Shown here piece after piece: positions 1-9,586 of a DNA stretch of 64,000 bases (positions within the stretch are counted from its first letter, which is position 1; every line of letters begins with the position of its first letter). The notes under the pieces were generated by a model. That model worked only from the letters and a program-made list of their open reading frames with translations. It did not search any database and was not told where the DNA came from. Source of the stretch: Methanosarcinales archaeon (GTDB taxonomy: Archaea > Halobacteriota > Methanosarcinia > Methanosarcinales > Methanoperedenaceae); assembly GCA_905339155.1 (NCBI GenBank), contig CAJPFJ010000023.1, forward strand, positions 1 to 64,000, read 5' to 3'. The position numbers were made by a program, and so were the translations under genes.

Positions 1-1
1 A

Positions 2-433
2 AAAATATTCAGTGAAATATATTATAGGTTCGTAAAGATATTATTTGGGATCAAGGTAAAAGATACCCAGGTCGGATTGAAAATATATAAAAGAACAGTT
101 CTAGAAGATATATGTCCAATGGTTTTGGTCAAAAAATATGCATTTGATATTGAGATATTGGCAAATGCATATAGATTGGGTTATAAGATCACAGATGCGC
201 CGATTGAGATCAACATGAACTTTGATAGCCATGTTAATAAAAAAGCTATCTGGAACATGTTCTGGGATACATGCGCCATTTTTTATAGAATGAAGATTAT
301 TCATTATTATGATAATAAGTTTGAGAATATCAACAACATAAGAATGGCGAAAGGACATGAAAACAGGAACAAATTTGGATTTGAAATGGATAGTAATATT
401 CTAAAACCAAAACATTCAAAAATATTACAGTAA
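2..433 (+). CDS. Glycosyltransferase family 2, C-terminal part (truncated by window start)
   Basis: The reading frame is open from base 2 with no start codon visible, so the gene begins before the window. The encoded end contains DTQVGLKIYKR followed by YAFDIEILANAYRLGY. This is the usual C-terminal half of dolichyl-phosphate-mannose-synthase-like GT2 enzymes, where it follows the catalytic site. The N-terminal nucleotide-binding half with the DXD motif is off the window, so the donor sugar cannot be judged. The stop codon touches the flippase start codon (TAA then ATG at 434), so the two are surely co-transcribed in a surface-glycan cluster. A TTG at 77 could be taken as a start but would cut the conserved motif. 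Confidence 0.8.
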   Translation, partial: KIFSEIYYRFVKILFGIKVKDTQVGLKIYKRTVLEDICPMVLVKKYAFDIEILANAYRLGYKITDAPIEINMNFDSHVNKKAIWNMFWDTCAIFYRMKIIHYYDNKFENINNIRMAKGHENRNKFGFEMDSNILKPKHSKILQ

Positions 434-1738
434 ATGAATTCAATAAGAAAAACCGTCGGATATCTTAAAAAAGATGAACTTTTAAAGAACGGGACAACAA
501 TGTTCATATCCGGGACAATAGCCGGTATTTTCAATTATATATACCAGGTCTATATAGGAAGAGCACTTGGGCCTGAAGAATATGGCATTTTTGGTGCTCT
601 TTTTGCTATATTTTATATGATAGCGATCATTTCACAGACATTAGGTACAAGTACCACACAATTCGTATCGAAGTTTGTTGGAGAAGGAAAAGCGATTGGC
701 TTTTTTATAAAAGGATCCTTGAAAAGGACAATTCTGTTTGGGTCTGCAATATCCATTATCTTTCTGTTTTTTAGCAGGGATCTTATGAGCATCTTAAAAT
801 TAACAAATATTTGGCCCATTATGGTCCTTATATTGATTCTTTCTCTTTCATGGATAAACCCAATAATAGACGGATCTCTCAGAGGAATGAAAAGATTTTC
901 TTCTCTTGCTGTTTCGAATGTATCTAACACATTTTTTAAACTGTTTTTTGGAATTGCTCTGGTGATGGCTGGATTTGGTGTCAGTGGAGCCTTATTTGGT
1001 GTGGCTATAGGTACGATCCTCGGACTAATTATATCTTTTATTTTTCTCAAACCATACATAAAGCCGAATAATCCTCATGAGCCTGATTTTAGATATTCAT
1101 CTTTTTATTCGTATTCCTTCCCTGTGATGGTTGCTATGATAAGCCTCTCTATCCCATCTAATCTGGATGTGATAATGGCTAAATATTTCTTTTCGCCTGC
1201 TGAAGCAGGACTGTATACTTCAGTATCAGTCCTGGGGAAAATAATATTTTTCTTCTCCGCAGCAGTAGGCATGGTTATGTTCCCCATGATCGCTGAAAAA
1301 TTTACAAAAAATGAGGATACAAAAGGGATTTTAAAGAAGAGTATTTTAGGTGCCGGGGCTCTTTCCGGAAGCCTGTTATTGATATATATTTTATTCCCCC
1401 AGATAGTGGTAAGAATATTTGGGGAAAAATATTTCAATGCCATAGATCTTGTTGCTCCTTATGGAATGGCCATGTTTTTCGTCGCCATTATTTCAATTGT
1501 AATGAGTTATCACCTGGCGATAAAAAATATGAGATATATTATCCTGTTTGCAGGATTTACGATTATTGAAGTTGCATTGTTGATGATATTTCATTCATCA
1601 ATGGCTGATATGATAAATGTGATGCTAATTGCTAATTTTGTATTTCTGACAGTGAGTGTGATATACACATTTAAAAATGATACAATAATGAATTCAGTAC
1701 AAAAGTCTAAAACAAATTTAATGCGCGGTATTTTATAG
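434..1738 (+). CDS. Polysaccharide flippase (MATE/Wzx-like, MVF superfamily)
   Basis: The 434-residue protein is almost entirely hydrophobic, with about 12-14 membrane segments. Its N-terminus has the motif TIAGIFNYIYQVYIGRALGP, typical of oligosaccharide flippases that move lipid-linked sugars across the membrane. Length fits the family. It starts directly after the upstream glycosyltransferase stop codon and precedes a GT4 enzyme, so it probably exports the glycan built by this cluster. The substrate cannot be read from the sequence. Confidence 0.85.
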   Translation: MNSIRKTVGYLKKDELLKNGTTMFISGTIAGIFNYIYQVYIGRALGPEEYGIFGALFAIFYMIAIISQTLGTSTTQFVSKFVGEGKAIGFFIKGSLKRTILFGSAISIIFLFFSRDLMSILKLTNIWPIMVLILILSLSWINPIIDGSLRGMKRFSSLAVSNVSNTFFKLFFGIALVMAGFGVSGALFGVAIGTILGLIISFIFLKPYIKPNNPHEPDFRYSSFYSYSFPVMVAMISLSIPSNLDVIMAKYFFSPAEAGLYTSVSVLGKIIFFFSAAVGMVMFPMIAEKFTKNEDTKGILKKSILGAGALSGSLLLIYILFPQIVVRIFGEKYFNAIDLVAPYGMAMFFVAIISIVMSYHLAIKNMRYIILFAGFTIIEVALLMIFHSSMADMINVMLIANFVFLTVSVIYTFKNDTIMNSVQKSKTNLMRGIL

Positions 1739-1824
1739 GATGAAGGTAATAATCACTATGATGAGAAAATTGAGATGAAAAATATAGCAGTTTTTTGGAG
1801 ATCAAAGCGCACGTTGGGTTAATT

Positions 1825-2904
1825 ATGAATATTCTAATCTTCAACTGGCGTGATATCAAGAATCCGGATGCTGGCGGCGCTGAAGTATTTACTCATGAGA
1901 ATGCCAGAAGATGGATAGATAAAGGACATAGTGTCACATGGTTCACGTCATCATTTCCCGACTGTAAAAACCAGGAGATTGCAGATGGAGTGAACATAAT
2001 AAGAGATGGAGGAAAATATACTGTCTATCTGAAAGCAAGGGAATATTATAAGAAATATTTTTCTGATCAAAGTTTTGATATCGTTATTGATGAAATAAAT
2101 ACAGTACCATTTTTTACTCCGGAATTCGTAAATAACGGGGAAAAAATTGTAGTTTTGATTCATCAACTTGCCAGAGAGTTCTGGTTCTACGAGACTAAAT
2201 TTCCTATTAACTATGCAGGCCGTTATTTCTTTGAAAACAGATGGCTTAAGAAATACAAAGATATTCCCACAATAACAGTTTCGGACTCAACAAAGAACGA
2301 CCTTATGACTCTTGGTTTTAATAACATATCTGTTGTTCCTGAGGGGATCAATTTCAAGCCCCTTGATTCAATTCCTGAAAAGGAAAAAGAACCGACTCTT
2401 ATTTTTGTCGGAAGACTCAAAAAAGCAAAACGTCCTGATCATGCAATCGAAGCTTTTAATATCATAAAGAAAAAGCTTAAAGGCGCAAAGCTCTGGGTCA
2501 TAGGCGATGGTTATTTCCGCAAGGAGCTTGAGAAAATGTCATGCAGCGGCGTGGAATTTTTCGGAGCTATCTCCCAGGAAAAAAAACTTAATCTCATGTC
2601 CCGCGCCCATGTCATTCTTGTCCCTGGCGTGCGGGAGGGCTGGGGTCTTGTTGTGACAGAGGCAAATGCAATGGGAACGCCTGCGATAGGTTATAATGTT
2701 CCAGGCCTGCGGGATTCGATAAGAGATGGTAAGACCGGGCTGCTATGCGAGCCGAATCCGGAAGCGATGGCGCAAAGAGCATTTGAGCTTTTGCAGGATA
2801 ATGTGTTGCGGGAGAGGCTTTCCAGTGATGCGCTCGGGTGGGCAGGGGAGTTCGGGTGGGATAGGAGCGCAGAAGAGTTTTTAAAGGCAGTGGCACACGC
2901 ATAG
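1825..2904 (+). CDS. Glycosyltransferase family 4 (GT-B fold)
   Basis: The 359-residue protein opens with MNILIFNWRDIKNPDAGGAE, a standard N-terminus for GT4 enzymes with the acceptor-site glycine loop. The Rossmann C-domain has LIFVGRLKKAKRPD and the nucleotide-sugar EX7E motif in REGWGLVVTEANAMG. The ATG at 1825 is preferred over the in-frame TTG at 1795 because homologous proteins begin at this point. The last 300 bases are clearly richer in GC than the rest of the cluster, which suggests a junction near the gene's end. It probably adds a sugar to the cell-surface glycan at the cytoplasmic face. Confidence 0.88.
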   Translation: MNILIFNWRDIKNPDAGGAEVFTHENARRWIDKGHSVTWFTSSFPDCKNQEIADGVNIIRDGGKYTVYLKAREYYKKYFSDQSFDIVIDEINTVPFFTPEFVNNGEKIVVLIHQLAREFWFYETKFPINYAGRYFFENRWLKKYKDIPTITVSDSTKNDLMTLGFNNISVVPEGINFKPLDSIPEKEKEPTLIFVGRLKKAKRPDHAIEAFNIIKKKLKGAKLWVIGDGYFRKELEKMSCSGVEFFGAISQEKKLNLMSRAHVILVPGVREGWGLVVTEANAMGTPAIGYNVPGLRDSIRDGKTGLLCEPNPEAMAQRAFELLQDNVLRERLSSDALGWAGEFGWDRSAEEFLKAVAHA

Positions 2905-3035
2905 GGATTTGTTGATGGAGTTACATTTTTGAGGGATCGAACATCAGAAAAAAATGGAGTTGTTGAGTAGAGCATGTACAATTTTCGTATCAGGGGCGAT
3001 AAGAGGAGGGGCCTGGTTATGACGGAGGATTTTGA

Positions 3036-4070
3036 TTGACTGATAAAGAGAGGATATTATATATAGATATTTTGAGAATAATATCTATATTAGCTGTCAT
3101 AACAATACATGTAAGTTCATCATTCTTCAAAAATATTAATGTTGATTGGATGGCAGCTAATCTTTATGATTCGTTTAGTCGGTGGTCTGTACCTATAATG
3201 GTTATGGTTAGTGGTTTTCTATTACTTGACCCTCAAAAAGAATACCCTATAAAGATTTTTTTTAAGAAGAGGGTTAATAAGATTCTAATCCCTTTGATCT
3301 TTTGGGGGATTGTATATACAATATGGAAATATAAAACAGGTATTATCGAAGGGCAATCTTTGCCTATAATGTTGATTTTGAAAAGTTTTATAGATGGAAC
3401 AGTCTTTTATCATTTGTGGTTTATTTACATGATTATTGGCTTATACATTTCTACACCGATTTTAAAAATATATATTAAACATGCCACCAGAAATGATATA
3501 AAATATTTTTTAATAGTGTGGTTTCTATCATCTAATATTATTGACATTTTTATGAAAAGAATACATATCGGATCATTGATAGATCTCCATCTTTTTACTG
3601 GTTTTGTGGGATATTATATATTAGGACATTATCTAAAAGACTTAGAATATGATAAAAAATGGACAATATCCTTACCATATGTTCTATTTATATCCGGTTT
3701 TTTAATTACATTTGTTGGTACATATATAATCAGTTTAAACAAAGGATTATTTGATGGAATATTTTATAATTATTTCGCACTAAATGTACTAATGATGTCC
3801 ATTGGTATATTTATTTTAGTTAAAGATATTGAATGGAGCAAGACAATCAAAAATATATATTTGAAAAATTTTATTTTAGACGTTGGCCCTCTAGCCTTCG
3901 GGATATACTTAATACATGCTCTAATTTTACAATGGTTAAATTCGTTAATTAAAATAAAGTTGAATCCTATAATAGATATACCTCTTACGGTAATTTTGGT
4001 TGCATCTATTAGTTATATATTAATAAAAATCATGAAAAAACTGCCTTTAATTGAGAAAGCAGTTCCATAA
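3036..4070 (+). CDS. Acyltransferase family 3 membrane protein (OafA/WecH-like)
   Basis: The N-terminus RILYIDILRIISILAVITIH contains the family signature with the catalytic histidine in the first membrane helix (TIHVSS). About ten hydrophobic segments follow over 344 residues, as usual for enzymes that O-acylate sugars at the membrane. The start is a TTG with a clear GGAGG eight bases upstream (3024-3028). The only nearby ATG (3019) runs into a stop. It opens a strongly AT-rich block. Inferred role: acetylation of the surface glycan or its lipid carrier. Confidence 0.85.
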   Translation: MTDKERILYIDILRIISILAVITIHVSSSFFKNINVDWMAANLYDSFSRWSVPIMVMVSGFLLLDPQKEYPIKIFFKKRVNKILIPLIFWGIVYTIWKYKTGIIEGQSLPIMLILKSFIDGTVFYHLWFIYMIIGLYISTPILKIYIKHATRNDIKYFLIVWFLSSNIIDIFMKRIHIGSLIDLHLFTGFVGYYILGHYLKDLEYDKKWTISLPYVLFISGFLITFVGTYIISLNKGLFDGIFYNYFALNVLMMSIGIFILVKDIEWSKTIKNIYLKNFILDVGPLAFGIYLIHALILQWLNSLIKIKLNPIIDIPLTVILVASISYILIKIMKKLPLIEKAVP

Positions 4071-4124
4071 AATAAGGAAGAATACGAATAATGTTTACCC
4101 ATATGAGGAAAAACTAAATCAATA

Positions 4125-5198
4125 ATGAAAAATAAAAACATTCTCCTGATAGGAAACTATGGAAATTACAATATTGGAGATGAGATACTCTTAAAAGTCA
4201 TTGTATTGGATTTATTAGAAAAAGACAATCAAACAAAAATATCAATACCTGTCCGTAATCCAAAATTCATAGATATTTATCATGCAGATATATCCCATTC
4301 GTTGAACAGTTTCAATGTATATGATATTAAAGAACTGTTAAATTGTCTAATCAGTTCGGATAAAGTGATTGTAGGAGGGGGGGGTATTTGGAGTGGATAT
4401 ACAGGAAGACTCGCTAAGTTGATACCTTTCTTCCTAATTATATCAAAAATTCTAGGAAAAGAAGTCATAGTTAAAAGTGTAGGTTTATATAATACCGCTC
4501 CAAGAATTGAAAAAATATTTGTCAATTTAAGTTTTTTTTTCGTAGATCAATGCAGTGTTAGAGATGAGGAATCATTTAATAATATTTGGAGTTTGAACAA
4601 GAAGGTAAAAATTGACAAAGACCTGGCTTTAGAATTACCAGCTATTCTTTTGAAACATGGACTACGCCAAAAATATGACGGTATACTAAAAGAGACACCT
4701 GAATATAATATTCTTAATCATATTAAAGCTCAAGATAAATATATAATAGGATTATCCATAAAACCTTTAAAAAATTTAGAAAAAACAAGAGAATTAATCG
4801 ACATCACCTCAAAATTTATTAATATTGAAACTATCAAATATAATCAAAGAGTACATTTTGTATTTTTTCCATTCGCAGGAACAAACTCACATATAGAAAA
4901 TGATGAGATGCTAACTGATGAAATTATAAAAAAAGTTGAGTTTAAAGAAAATATAACAGTGATTTCGCGAAATAATCCTATTATTTGGTATCTTCTTATA
5001 AGATTTGTCAATATTTTCATTGGAATGAGATTTCATTCCATAATTTTTGCTTTTGTTAATAATGTACCGCTTCTGGCAATACCATATGAAAATAAGGTCT
5101 GGAATTTTATTAAAGATGTAAAACTCGAAAATGTGGTAACTTTAGATGATCTTAATGAAAAATGCCTGATCAAGTTTTTAGAAGACAATATTAGATGA
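4125..5198 (+). CDS. Polysaccharide pyruvyl transferase family protein (CsaB-like)
   Basis: The protein starts with NILLIGNYGNYNIGDEILLK, the nucleotide-like N-terminal motif of the family. Near the end it has GMRFHSIIFAFVNNVPLLAI, which matches the conserved R-x-H region of pyruvyltransferases. At 357 residues it has the normal length and no membrane segment. Family members transfer pyruvate from phosphoenolpyruvate to sugars of surface polymers, producing ketals that can anchor S-layer proteins. It lies six bases before the next gene, so it is co-transcribed. Confidence 0.85.
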   Translation: MKNKNILLIGNYGNYNIGDEILLKVIVLDLLEKDNQTKISIPVRNPKFIDIYHADISHSLNSFNVYDIKELLNCLISSDKVIVGGGGIWSGYTGRLAKLIPFFLIISKILGKEVIVKSVGLYNTAPRIEKIFVNLSFFFVDQCSVRDEESFNNIWSLNKKVKIDKDLALELPAILLKHGLRQKYDGILKETPEYNILNHIKAQDKYIIGLSIKPLKNLEKTRELIDITSKFINIETIKYNQRVHFVFFPFAGTNSHIENDEMLTDEIIKKVEFKENITVISRNNPIIWYLLIRFVNIFIGMRFHSIIFAFVNNVPLLAIPYENKVWNFIKDVKLENVVTLDDLNEKCLIKFLEDNIR

Positions 5199-5204
5199 AT
5201 ATTC

Positions 5205-7376
5205 ATGAATAAATATATAAAATATATGGGACAATTTGCAGGAAAATATAAGCATATTATTGGTCTGATCATCATAAATATTATATTTTTATCTGGTATT
5301 ATTATTCCTGATGGAACTATAATTCAGAGAGATTTCAATTTTCCTTTATATAATGAGAATTTTATAACTTATTCTACTTACATGTGGAATGACCTCGCAT
5401 CTCAATCAAATATTGAACAGACTTTGAGATTGTTTATAAGGTTTCCATTCATACTTTTAGCTTATTTTGGAGTAGGAATCGATATCATATTAAAATTAAT
5501 GATACTGGTTACGTATACATTTATCAGTATTTCATTTTTCATTTTTATCAGCGAGATTTTTAAAATTTCAGGATTTGGTAACAGAAATGTTGCTATGATC
5601 GCCTCACTCTTTTTTGCTTATAATCCGGTCTCATTACAGTTTTCCGGAGGAATTTCATTACTTTTTTCTTTAGGGATTCTGCCTTTGCTTTTGTTTCTCA
5701 TACTGAGATATCAAGAAGTTAATAATATTAAATTTGTACTATTATTCTCAATATGTCTTCTGTTTTCTATAGGACACCCATTTATTTTTGTTATGAATAT
5801 AGTAATATCATTCTTATTCTCAATATCCATCATTAATTCAAATATATGGTCTTCAATAAAGAAATATTTTTTTATAACTATATTGTTTAGTTCATTATTT
5901 TTATGGTATATAATCCCATATATATCCATGGGTGTATCCAGTGTTGATATTGGGCATTCCTCAAATCTGGAAAGAAGAACATTCGAAACTGTATCAGATA
6001 ATACCATATATAAAATTTTATCTTTAGAAAGAGATAGGTTTATCTATGTAAATACTTTTCCAACTAATGAGCCGCATAATTTAATGCACATTTTGTCTCT
6101 GGGCGTCCTTCTGGCTATATCATTCTCGGTCTATTTATCTGGTTTCCGATTGTTTCCTATATTTATAAGAAGATTTATATTATTTGTAAGTATAGGATAT
6201 ATATTTACGTCATTATTATCTCTTGGAATAAAATCCCCGATTGGAGAATTATACTGGTATTTTGTTTCATCCACACCAATAGGATTCATAATAAGATCGC
6301 CCTTAAAATTCCAGCTTTATCAAGCTTTCTTTTTAATATTACTTTTTATTGTAAGCGTGTCAATTTTATTGAAAAAGTATAATAGCATATCCCGCAGTCA
6401 ATATCCATTAATTTTATTGATAGTGATTTTTTTAGGTGTCTCCTCTTACGGTATTATAGATGCCAATACGAACTCCTTAAAACCTATAAATATTCCATAT
6501 CAATTCTTTGAAATTAACAAGATTTTAGAGGAAAAAAATGATACATACAAGGTCATGTGGTATCCGAGATATAACGAAATAGACACAAATTGGAGTAAAG
6601 GACATAAAATAGCAGCTTTTGATATGAAATCTTCAAGAAAGCCAACTTTTAACACAGCGACAAATTATAACTTTATAAATTATTATTTATTTGATTTGCC
6701 TTATAAGTCAAAAATGTTTAAGACGAAAGAATATTATAACTTTTTATTATCTATAAGTGTAAAATATATAGTATTCCATAATGACAGGGGTTATTTGATA
6801 GACAATAATACATTAAAAGATATTAAAGCAAAATCGAATATGATATATAATAAGGATAATTGGTACTTATTTGAACTAAAAGGTAAACCTGCAAATATTA
6901 TTGATGCTCGCCGCAATATCAGTTTAACGGAATACGTTTTTAGGAATGCCTCCCCAACTGATGGAATAATTAACGTATCAGATATAGAACATATAAAAAA
7001 TAAAGACATTGTTACTAAAATCATATTAACAGAGTATAAAGGAGATACTCAAATAACAAATTATACTAAAATAAAACCCACATTATGGAAAGTGAACGTA
7101 AATACATCAAAGCCTTTCTTGTTATCATTTTCTGAAACATATGATAAGCTGTGGGAGGCGACAGTATATATAGATGGTAAAAAGATAGAAGTGATCGACC
7201 CAGTCCCTATATACTCAGTTATTAACGGATTTTGGATTAGTGAGACTGGAAATCTTGAAATTGTAATAAGATATAAACCCCAGGATTGGTTTGACATTGG
7301 CATACTAATTTCCCTGATAGTTTTAATTAGTTGTATTGGATACACATTATACGATTGGAGAATTAATAATAAATGA
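5205..7376 (+). CDS. Large multispanning membrane protein with extracytoplasmic C-terminal domain (GT-C/YfhO-like)
   Basis: The 723-residue protein has roughly ten to twelve hydrophobic helices in residues 15-420. A hydrophilic domain follows over about 430-690, then a last membrane helix (IGILISLIVLISCIGYTLY). This plan is shared with lipid-dependent glycosyltransferases of the GT-C superfamily and YfhO-like proteins, but no catalytic motif was recognised, so the reaction is unknown. The soluble part contains SFSETYDKLWEATVYIDGKK, a beta-rich stretch often seen at the end of such proteins. It overlaps the next gene by four bases (ATGA). The next two genes together have the same architecture. 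Confidence 0.7.
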   Translation: MNKYIKYMGQFAGKYKHIIGLIIINIIFLSGIIIPDGTIIQRDFNFPLYNENFITYSTYMWNDLASQSNIEQTLRLFIRFPFILLAYFGVGIDIILKLMILVTYTFISISFFIFISEIFKISGFGNRNVAMIASLFFAYNPVSLQFSGGISLLFSLGILPLLLFLILRYQEVNNIKFVLLFSICLLFSIGHPFIFVMNIVISFLFSISIINSNIWSSIKKYFFITILFSSLFLWYIIPYISMGVSSVDIGHSSNLERRTFETVSDNTIYKILSLERDRFIYVNTFPTNEPHNLMHILSLGVLLAISFSVYLSGFRLFPIFIRRFILFVSIGYIFTSLLSLGIKSPIGELYWYFVSSTPIGFIIRSPLKFQLYQAFFLILLFIVSVSILLKKYNSISRSQYPLILLIVIFLGVSSYGIIDANTNSLKPINIPYQFFEINKILEEKNDTYKVMWYPRYNEIDTNWSKGHKIAAFDMKSSRKPTFNTATNYNFINYYLFDLPYKSKMFKTKEYYNFLLSISVKYIVFHNDRGYLIDNNTLKDIKAKSNMIYNKDNWYLFELKGKPANIIDARRNISLTEYVFRNASPTDGIINVSDIEHIKNKDIVTKIILTEYKGDTQITNYTKIKPTLWKVNVNTSKPFLLSFSETYDKLWEATVYIDGKKIEVIDPVPIYSVINGFWISETGNLEIVIRYKPQDWFDIGILISLIVLISCIGYTLYDWRINNK

Positions 7377-8458
7377 AGAATTTGAATAAATATTCTTACA
7401 TTATTTACTTTTTAGTTCCTATATCGATTGTTATAATCCCTTTACTATTTGGCAAATATATTTTTGCATTTGATTCTATTCCAAAAAATCATTTTGATAC
7501 ATTTTATGGAGAAATGATTCCCATATATGGAGGCACTCTTTTTTTTGATTTTGTATATAGCAGAATAATATATTTTCAGAAAATCATACTTTTTCTAATA
7601 TTATTTTTGAGTGGATACTCGATAAGTCATTTTTGCCAGAAGATATCTATATCAACAGCCTCACAATTATATGCAAGTACCTTATACATATTTAATCCTT
7701 ATGTATATATTAGAATAGTTTCAGGTCATTGGCCAATGTTATTTTCCTATGCCGTACTTCCATTCTTACTAAAAACGTTTATGGATCTACTGGACAGAAA
7801 AGAAAAGAAAGAAATAATTAAATTTGTATTCCTTTTATCAATAATATCTTTCAATATTCATATACTGATAATATCGTTTATGATTATGGGCATAATATTT
7901 TTATTCTGGTATAACAAAAACAGGGACATTAGAATTTTTCAAATTATTATATTGTCCTTAATATTATTTATTCTTTTAAATTTATACTGGATCTTGCCTG
8001 TGTTGAGTGCACAAAATATTCAAATAGAGAACATCGGAGAGAGAGATTATGAAGTATTTACTCCAAAAGGAGGACTATTGGATATTGCATCTATGTATGG
8101 ATTCTGGAATGAAGGATATTTAACTCCAAAAGATTTTCTTCCTGGCTGGCAAATTCTTTATTTGATTATATTGTCACTAACAATATTAGGATTTATTTAT
8201 TATTATAAAGACCAGAAGATCGGCATCTATGTTAAAGCATTTGCCGTGATCGGAATACTGGGCTTCATTCTCGCAAGCGGGGTAAATGGACCCTTTGGAG
8301 ATGTAGTAAGATGGTTATTTGACAATACATTATTGAAAGGATTCAGGGATTCCCAGAAGTTCGTTGCCATGCTGGTTCTGGCGTATTCGGTGCTCGGGGG
8401 ATTGGGATTGAATAAGATCAAAAATGTTTATGATAAATATAATCCAAGAGAGGCCTGA
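7373..8458 (+). CDS. Multispanning membrane protein, N-terminal half of a divided GT-C/YfhO-like protein
   Basis: The 361 residues are nearly all hydrophobic helices and correspond in plan to residues 1-390 of the 723-residue neighbour. Both end at a K-K/D-KYN motif just before a further helix. The frame is closed by TGA at 8456-8458, and the following gene starts with ATG at 8459 in the same frame. Without that one TGA the two would read as a single protein of about 650 residues. Translation is coupled to the upstream gene by an ATGA overlap. Whether the product works with the next one as a two-chain protein, or is a disrupted gene, cannot be decided here. Confidence 0.7.
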   Translation: MKNLNKYSYIIYFLVPISIVIIPLLFGKYIFAFDSIPKNHFDTFYGEMIPIYGGTLFFDFVYSRIIYFQKIILFLILFLSGYSISHFCQKISISTASQLYASTLYIFNPYVYIRIVSGHWPMLFSYAVLPFLLKTFMDLLDRKEKKEIIKFVFLLSIISFNIHILIISFMIMGIIFLFWYNKNRDIRIFQIIILSLILFILLNLYWILPVLSAQNIQIENIGERDYEVFTPKGGLLDIASMYGFWNEGYLTPKDFLPGWQILYLIILSLTILGFIYYYKDQKIGIYVKAFAVIGILGFILASGVNGPFGDVVRWLFDNTLLKGFRDSQKFVAMLVLAYSVLGGLGLNKIKNVYDKYNPREA

Positions 8459-9334
8459 ATGAAAAGAAAAATAGTCAAATTTTCATTATTAACAATAATA
8501 ATCATATCGTTAATTACTCCTTTAATATACTCGTTCACATTCTTCAATGGATTTGCCGGGCAGATAAAGCCAACCGATTACCCTCCTGACTGGTATGAGA
8601 TCAATGATTTCTTAAATGAAGATAAACAGGATTTCAAAATTCTTTTTCTTCCCTGGCATCAGTATATGGACTTTGGATGGATAAATAATACCAACAAAAG
8701 AATAGCAAATCCTGCAAAATATTTCTTTGATAAAGAAGTAATAAGCGGGACAAATGCTGAAATTGGAGATGTTTATAGGGAAGTAAATACACCGGAACAG
8801 ATTTATATAGATTCTTTATTAGATAAAAGGGACGATATTACAGATATGGGGAAATTGATATCGATATTAAATGTCAAATATGTTATTTTGACCAGTGAAT
8901 CAGATTTTAAGAAATATTTTTTCTTATTTAATCAGACTGATCTGGAATTGGTGAAGCAGACTAAAAACTTATATGTCTTCAAAAATAAAAATGATGTTTC
9001 AAAGATTTATCAAACTGATGATATCGACAATATAGGCGCCCAAAAGGTTGGATTAAGTTATGAACAGCTAAATCCTGTGAAATATAGATTGGAGGATAAT
9101 AGAAGTAAAAAATATATAGTTTTTGCAGAGCCATTCTCCAAAGATTGGAAATTAGGTGGAAAAGCGCCTTTGCAGGCTTATGGGGTAGTAAATGCTTTTG
9201 AAAATAGTGGAAAAGAGATAATATTTGAAAGATTTTATAGAATCAATCTTCCAGCCTATGTTATTTCGATTCTGGCATTCATTGGATTAATATTGATCTA
9301 TCCGGGATTGGAAAAGCGAAAAAACAAATTGTGA
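8459..9334 (+). CDS. Membrane-anchored extracytoplasmic domain, C-terminal half of a divided GT-C/YfhO-like protein
   Basis: A first helix (residues 7-30) leads into a hydrophilic domain of about 220 residues and a final helix (AYVISILAFIGLILIYPG). This matches the last third of the 723-residue neighbour: DYPPDWYEINDFLNEDKQDF corresponds to the neighbour's stretch around NIPYQFFEINKILEEKNDTY. The start codon directly follows the stop of the upstream gene in the same frame. An AGAGG lies five bases before it, so it can be translated on its own. The function is unknown and presumably the same as for the intact paralogue. Confidence 0.65.
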   Translation: MKRKIVKFSLLTIIIISLITPLIYSFTFFNGFAGQIKPTDYPPDWYEINDFLNEDKQDFKILFLPWHQYMDFGWINNTNKRIANPAKYFFDKEVISGTNAEIGDVYREVNTPEQIYIDSLLDKRDDITDMGKLISILNVKYVILTSESDFKKYFFLFNQTDLELVKQTKNLYVFKNKNDVSKIYQTDDIDNIGAQKVGLSYEQLNPVKYRLEDNRSKKYIVFAEPFSKDWKLGGKAPLQAYGVVNAFENSGKEIIFERFYRINLPAYVISILAFIGLILIYPGLEKRKNKL

Positions 9335-9359
9335 AGTCGTTTCTATAATTATAATATTA

Positions 9360-9482
9360 TTATATTCCACCCTGTTTCCAGAAGTTCCACGATTCAATCG
9401 CTTCTTTTCGATTCTTCTCTCGTTTTTGTTCAACTGTATTTTCAAATATTTTTATTAGCTTTCCAAAAACATTTAATGTCAT
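9360..9482 (-). CDS. Possible 40-residue basic protein, unknown
   Basis: A short frame on the minus strand starts with ATG (CAT at 9480-9482) and has GAGGG four bases upstream. It ends with TAA at 9360-9362. The product is charged and rich in lysine, arginine and glutamate (EQKREKNRKEAIESWNFWKQ near the end), with no membrane segment. The frame could extend upstream through a GTG. It would be transcribed away from the two palindromes. There is no family match from memory, so this may be chance. Confidence 0.3.
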   Translation of the reverse strand: MTLNVFGKLIKIFENTVEQKREKNRKEAIESWNFWKQGGI

Positions 9483-9515
9483 ATTTCCCTCAAGTTGAAT
9501 ATAGTCTTCTAATTT

Positions 9516-9536
9516 ATTGTGCAACTTTATCACAAT
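9516..9536. promoter_or_regulatory. Operator-like imperfect palindrome, copy 1
   Basis: The left arm ATTGTGCAA and the right arm TATCACAAT are separated by CTT. It is nearly identical to the perfect copy 50 bases downstream. The two together look like a paired binding site for a dimeric repressor between the small leftward frame and the FKBP gene. Confidence 0.55.
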
Positions 9537-9565
9537 TACTAATACATACGTCTTAGTATTTAAAT

Positions 9566-9586
9566 ATTGTGCAAATATTGCACAAT
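9566..9586. promoter_or_regulatory. Operator-like perfect palindrome, copy 2
   Basis: Nine-base arms ATTGTGCAA and TTGCACAAT flank ATA, with perfect symmetry. The centre lies 50 bases from that of copy 1, close to five helical turns, so bound dimers would sit on the same face of the DNA. It lies about 110 bases upstream of the FKBP start codon. Confidence 0.6.

Noticed and set aside
8456-8458. Selenocysteine or other recoding at TGA
   Set aside because: TGA is used as a normal stop elsewhere in the cluster, no selenocysteine-type element was seen nearby, and the site falls in a poorly conserved linker before a helix, where a special residue is not expected.
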